Source: Chloroflexota bacterium (lineage in GTDB: Bacteria > Chloroflexota > Dehalococcoidia > DSTF01 > JACRBR01). From it: a DNA stretch of 15,807 bases. Below are positions 13,701 through 15,807 of this stretch, one piece after another. Numbering within the stretch: the first letter of the stretch is position 1; each line of letters starts with the position of its first letter. Location of the stretch: contig JAKAMA010000010.1 of NCBI GenBank assembly GCA_021813085.1, positions 1 through 15,807 of the forward strand. The letters are read 5' to 3'. Below the pieces are notes generated by a model that saw only the letters and a list, made by a program, of their open reading frames with translations, made no database searches and had not been told where the DNA came from. Made by a program: the position numbers and the translations under genes.

Positions 13701-15807
13701 CGTTGCCGACGCGCCAACTGGCGTACTCGCCGCTCGACACCCATACCTCCACCGACGACCGGATGGGGTTCCCGGCGGCGTCCGTGGACTCGGCGAGCAG
13801 GTGGTACTCGCCGCTCTTCGCGGGCCGGAACGCGTACTGTCCCTTCCCGCCGGTGCCGGTCGTCACGTCGAGCGTGCGCTCCAGCGTGTCCTGCGGCGTG
13901 CTGCTGTAGTGCTGGGTGCCATCGGCGTCGCGGGTGCGCACGGTCTTCCACTGGCGGGAGAAGACGCTGACGCGGGCGTGGACGCCCGGCGCGGCCTTGC
14001 CGTCCACGCCCAGGCTCACAACATCTACGGTCGCGTCCTGACCGGCGTTCACCACGTAGTCCTTCGGCTTCATGCCGAAGTAGAACTGCCCCTTGTGGAC
14101 AATGACGCCCGTGAAGTTGCCGACGGCCTGGCCATTCTGATCCGTAACGGTGGCCTCCAGCGTGAAGGTCTGGCTCAGCGGGTCGGCGGCGAGGTCGGCG
14201 GGGAGGCTGAACGTGAACGCGCCCGATGCGTCGGTCTTGCCGGCGCCTGTGCCGCGGACGTGCTGCTGCTGCTGGAAGTACGGGCCGCTGCTGTAGTCGT
14301 AGGTCGGCGTGTAGTCGCTAAAGCTGAAGCCGGGGTCGTCCGCGCTCTGGAAGAAGTACGGCTGCGACGTCACGGTCCAGTTCACCGCCGCATCGGCGAG
14401 TGGCGCCCCGAAGAACAGGTCGGCGGTCACGGTGGCACGCACGCGCTCGCCGTTGACGTAGGCGTCCTGCGAAGGTTTGAGGTTCACCTCGAACTCCGGG
14501 TTCTTGAACGCGGCGACGCGGAAGGGGATGAAGGCGATCTGCGGGCCGAACGGGGTGCCCGCCGGCGGCGAGATAGCGCCCGCCGGCGGTGAGCCCACGA
14601 CCGTCTGGAGGCGAGCGTAGTACTGACCGGTGCTGGCCTCGGTGCTAAGCGCGAGCCGCGTGTCGAAGGTCCCGAAACCGGACAGCGTGACGTCCTGCGA
14701 CTGGACCTCGCGGCCGCGGTCGTCGGTGATGACGAGGCGGAGAGGCGTCGCGGGCGGCAACGAGTAGCGGGCGTCGTCGTCTTTGCGCACCACGCCCTTG
14801 AAGTAGACCGTCTCGCCGGGACGGTAGATCGGCCGGTCGGTGTACAGGTAGCCGACGAGCGGCGGCAGGATGAACTGGAAGCCGCCCTGCGCGATGGCCG
14901 CCGCCGGGTTGATGCCGTTGCTCCATTGCGTGCCGGACAGCGCGACCCGCCCACCCGACTCGGCCGACACGTAGTAGCCGGGGTAGATGCCGTTGGCCGG
15001 GGTGGCGGTCGTGACGCGCGCCACACCCTGGCCGTCCGTCGTGCCGCTGGCCACGATGCTGCCGCCGGGACCGAACACGTCGAACGGCATGCCGGCGACC
15101 GCGGCGCCGCTCCGCATATCGACCATCCACACCAGCAGGTCGTGCGCGGTCCACTTCGTCACGACGTTGACGCTGCTGACGACCAGTGGCATCGTCTCGC
15201 CACCCAGGGCGCCGGGCGCGGTGACGGTGAGGTAGTAGACGCCCTCCGGCAGCTTCGCACCCGGCGACGCCAGCCGCGTCATGACGACCACGGGCCTGTC
15301 GAGCGGGGCGTTGGCGATGGGCTCGCTCCAGCTCCGCACGAGCTGCGCGCCCGAGGGTGCGGCGCCGGTCATGCCGTGGCTCTCGATGTAGATCAGATCC
15401 TCGCGCTTGATCGAGTAGAGCGCGAAGTCGACCCGGTCGAGGTTCCAGGCGGTCACGCCCACCTTCGGATCAAGGTAGGCATCGAACGTGCCAGACGTCG
15501 ATGAACGGAAGAGGCTGAAGCTGGGCTGCATCTTCTGCGTCACGAAGCGCAGGTCGAGCGGTGCGGCGAGGTGCGCGCCGTAGCGGTCGACGGCGCCGGT
15601 GCTCAGCGTCACGCGGTACGGCGACGAAGGGGGCATGGCCAGGCCGATGGTCAGCGCGGTGTCGTCCGGCGACCAGTTCATGTAGGGGTCGTTCGCGGGC
15701 TTCGGGTCGATGGCGATGTGCTGCTCGACCGACTTCTGATCCATGGGGTTGTTGAAGCGCAGCGTGACGCCGTAGCGCTCGGCGGCCAGGCTGCCATTCG
15801 CGGGCAC
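10552..15807 (-). CDS. Bacterial alpha-2-macroglobulin family protein, 5' partial (N-terminus beyond window), degenerate thioester site
   Basis: The window holds 1751 codons of this very large protein. Numbered from the right edge, residues 1-95 resemble a bacterial Ig-like (Big_5) domain. MG-type domains follow, with the MG2 signature TDRPIYRPGETVYFKG near 322. A bait-region/A2M_N_2 domain starts near 700 (DKDQYKPGD) and has a Gly-rich loop (GGKGGGGGAGDQ). The A2M domain lies near 925-960 (TTWRLTARG), then a thioester-domain helical bundle (about 1110-1390, with GGWGWWSGDDSDPAITAW) and an MG10-like C-terminal domain ending at FEV, residue 1615. Such proteins trap proteases in the periplasm or at the surface. 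The usual YPYGCxEQ thioester is YPYESAET here (1121-1128), so covalent trapping is not expected. Residues 1616-1751 look unstructured, are Arg/Ala/Ser-rich, and run 187 bp antisense into the AtuA gene; the true end may be near 10826-10960. The signal peptide or lipobox cannot be seen. Confidence 0.9.
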   Translation of the reverse strand: MPANGSLAAERYGVTLRFNNPMDQKSVEQHIAIDPKPANDPYMNWSPDDTALTIGLAMPPSSPYRVTLSTGAVDRYGAHLAAPLDLRFVTQKMQPSFSLFRSSTSGTFDAYLDPKVGVTAWNLDRVDFALYSIKREDLIYIESHGMTGAAPSGAQLVRSWSEPIANAPLDRPVVVMTRLASPGAKLPEGVYYLTVTAPGALGGETMPLVVSSVNVVTKWTAHDLLVWMVDMRSGAAVAGMPFDVFGPGGSIVASGTTDGQGVARVTTATPANGIYPGYYVSAESGGRVALSGTQWSNGINPAAAIAQGGFQFILPPLVGYLYTDRPIYRPGETVYFKGVVRKDDDARYSLPPATPLRLVITDDRGREVQSQDVTLSGFGTFDTRLALSTEASTGQYYARLQTVVGSPPAGAISPPAGTPFGPQIAFIPFRVAAFKNPEFEVNLKPSQDAYVNGERVRATVTADLFFGAPLADAAVNWTVTSQPYFFQSADDPGFSFSDYTPTYDYSSGPYFQQQQHVRGTGAGKTDASGAFTFSLPADLAADPLSQTFTLEATVTDQNGQAVGNFTGVIVHKGQFYFGMKPKDYVVNAGQDATVDVVSLGVDGKAAPGVHARVSVFSRQWKTVRTRDADGTQHYSSTPQDTLERTLDVTTGTGGKGQYAFRPAKSGEYHLLAESTDAAGNPIRSSVEVWVSSGEYASWRVGNDDVIQLVADKDQYKPGDTAKILVAAPFAGSRGLVTQERGRLLRYDLRDFATNSEVIEVPITEDHVPNVFVSVMLFKPPTATDPLPQLKIGMVDLKVSTDVKKLDITIMPDRGTYAPRDTVHYTIRTTDSNGNGIPAELSLALVDKSVLSLQDDPAQPALQAFWSQRPLSVMSGSSYAVSVDRANELAVRLSQGGKGGGGGAGDQTRTFFPNTAYWDASLRTGADGRATVDVKLPDTLTTWRLTARGVTADTKAGEARNEIVTRKDLIIRPAVPRFLVAGDQASLGAIVHNFTGSPLGVDVSLRAEGIRVVGDATRKVTVQPGRDALVRWQTTAAPGHDSFNLTFDAKAGDKSDSVKLTLPLYSFFTPETVGTAGEVTGQASEAIAVPYYVRPDAGELTVRVAPSLAAGVDTALQYIKEYPYESAETTVSRFLPQLALRRATKELGLTDLSAPGDSGALDALVQRSLQRLYNNQHVDGGWGWWSGDDSDPAITAWVLIGLAEASRDRYHVDKNTQANAARYLRQQLDLPRDVLSPQLDLRAFILYALARNGDGDLGRSFALAEQRTGMSNTGKAWLALAIKLSGGSVSDPRVTTLLDELQGAAIPSATGSHWEEATYDAGLFGNSTQTTAQVLQAFTAFQPDNPLVDGTLRWLMVARKDGHWESPHDTAVSLLAITDFMLVRKDAQASFTYSVDLNGSRKLAGKADKGKVRQEDSVVIQMKDLLKDVTNDLRIQRSPASAASRLYYTAHLRYFTPADGVEAANYGIGVSHEYALAADPTGAPTTRANLGDVVRVKVTLVAPSDLNFLVLEDHLPAGLEPIDTSLRTTPPAIQRQVADAQRKSYQVDKRYSPFGHTDVRDNRVVLFARFVSKGVYAYTYFARATTPGVFKLPPATAYEQYFPEVWGRSDGGTFEVKDAAAAAPRPAALSAGGAAPPWLTLPLDAVEPPAAVRRRGVRIMRSRASSRRRWGGRRASGPARHREPHASTRAGQASAAGWSDPSASSATGRSTSFARTYSPRLLACGSVRVEEATPSPSSPIITKLSARRFGSS
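10765..10807. terminator. GC-rich nested inverted repeats downstream of the operon; likely terminator at a convergent junction
   Basis: GGCGGGCC (10770-10777) and GGCCCGCC (10786-10793) form a perfect 8-bp stem with an 8-nt loop. GCGGTGG (10765-10771) can also pair with CCACCGC (10801-10807), giving an alternative outer stem. The structure begins 27 nt after the AtuA stop codon. It also lies in the 3' region of the opposing macroglobulin gene. No T-tract follows, so terminator activity is inferred from position. Confidence 0.45.

Noticed and set aside
13339..14592. Plus-strand open frame (417 codons) inside the macroglobulin gene
   Set aside because: Opposite a well-supported domain-bearing frame, with composition typical of a shadow and no motif.
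1..15807. Mobile elements, CRISPR arrays, tRNA or rRNA genes, defence islands
   Set aside because: No transposase, integrase, regularly spaced repeats, cloverleaf or rRNA sequence was seen; nearly all bases belong to metabolic or surface-protein genes of uniform composition.

Overview
This is a very GC-rich bacterial window with little spacing between genes. The mix of genes suggests a high-GC actinobacterium or a member of the Chloroflexota: a TIGR03084 (mycothiol-dependent maleylpyruvate isomerase-like) protein, an AtuA/DUF1446 protein, a GlpD gene coupled to an alkyl-DHAP-synthase-like flavoprotein, an anaerobic sulfatase maturase with a SEC-C tail, and a very large bacterial alpha-2-macroglobulin. 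I lean towards Chloroflexota, but no gene here settles the phylum. I see no rRNA, tRNA, CRISPR array, transposase, phage gene or other sign of a mobile element.

Layout. (1) 1-390, plus strand: the C-terminal end of an anaerobic sulfatase-maturing radical SAM enzyme, cut by the window edge. (2) 3453-422, minus strand: a two-gene unit of glpD (glycerol-3-phosphate dehydrogenase) and an AGPS-like FAD oxidase, joined by an ATGA overlap. It converges on gene 1, and an 11-bp-stem hairpin lies at that junction. (3) 3454-3734: a divergent intergenic region. It holds a plausible sigma-70 promoter pointing right, a perfect 8-bp inverted repeat, and a leader in which two alternative hairpins both cover the ribosome binding site. 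(4) 3735-10738, plus strand: a tight five-gene operon. Its genes are acyl-CoA carboxylase carboxyltransferase, biotin carboxylase/biotin carrier subunit, TIGR03084 DinB-fold metal protein, enoyl-CoA hydratase family protein and AtuA family protein. The junctions are 5 nt apart, then overlap by 4, 4 and 1 nt. (5) 10739 to the right edge, minus strand: most of an alpha-2-macroglobulin family protein whose N-terminus lies outside the window. A hairpin sits at the convergent junction with the operon.

How the genes work together. The five-gene operon resembles the core of the leucine/isovalerate (Liu) and acyclic terpene (Atu) pathways. There a biotin carboxylase complex carboxylates a branched enoyl-CoA (3-methylcrotonyl- or geranyl-CoA type), a hydratase hydrates the glutaconyl-CoA product, and a further step cleaves the chain. 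The usual acyl-CoA dehydrogenase and HMG-CoA-type lyase are absent from the window. Two poorly understood proteins, TIGR03084 and AtuA, are translationally coupled into the unit instead. This is the most promising candidate here for an incompletely described system. The glpD/AGPS-like pair handles glycerol-3-phosphate/DHAP and possibly ether-type glycerolipid chemistry. The macroglobulin probably acts at the cell surface as a defence or protease-trapping protein, but its thioester motif is degenerate, so it cannot act by covalent capture in the usual way.
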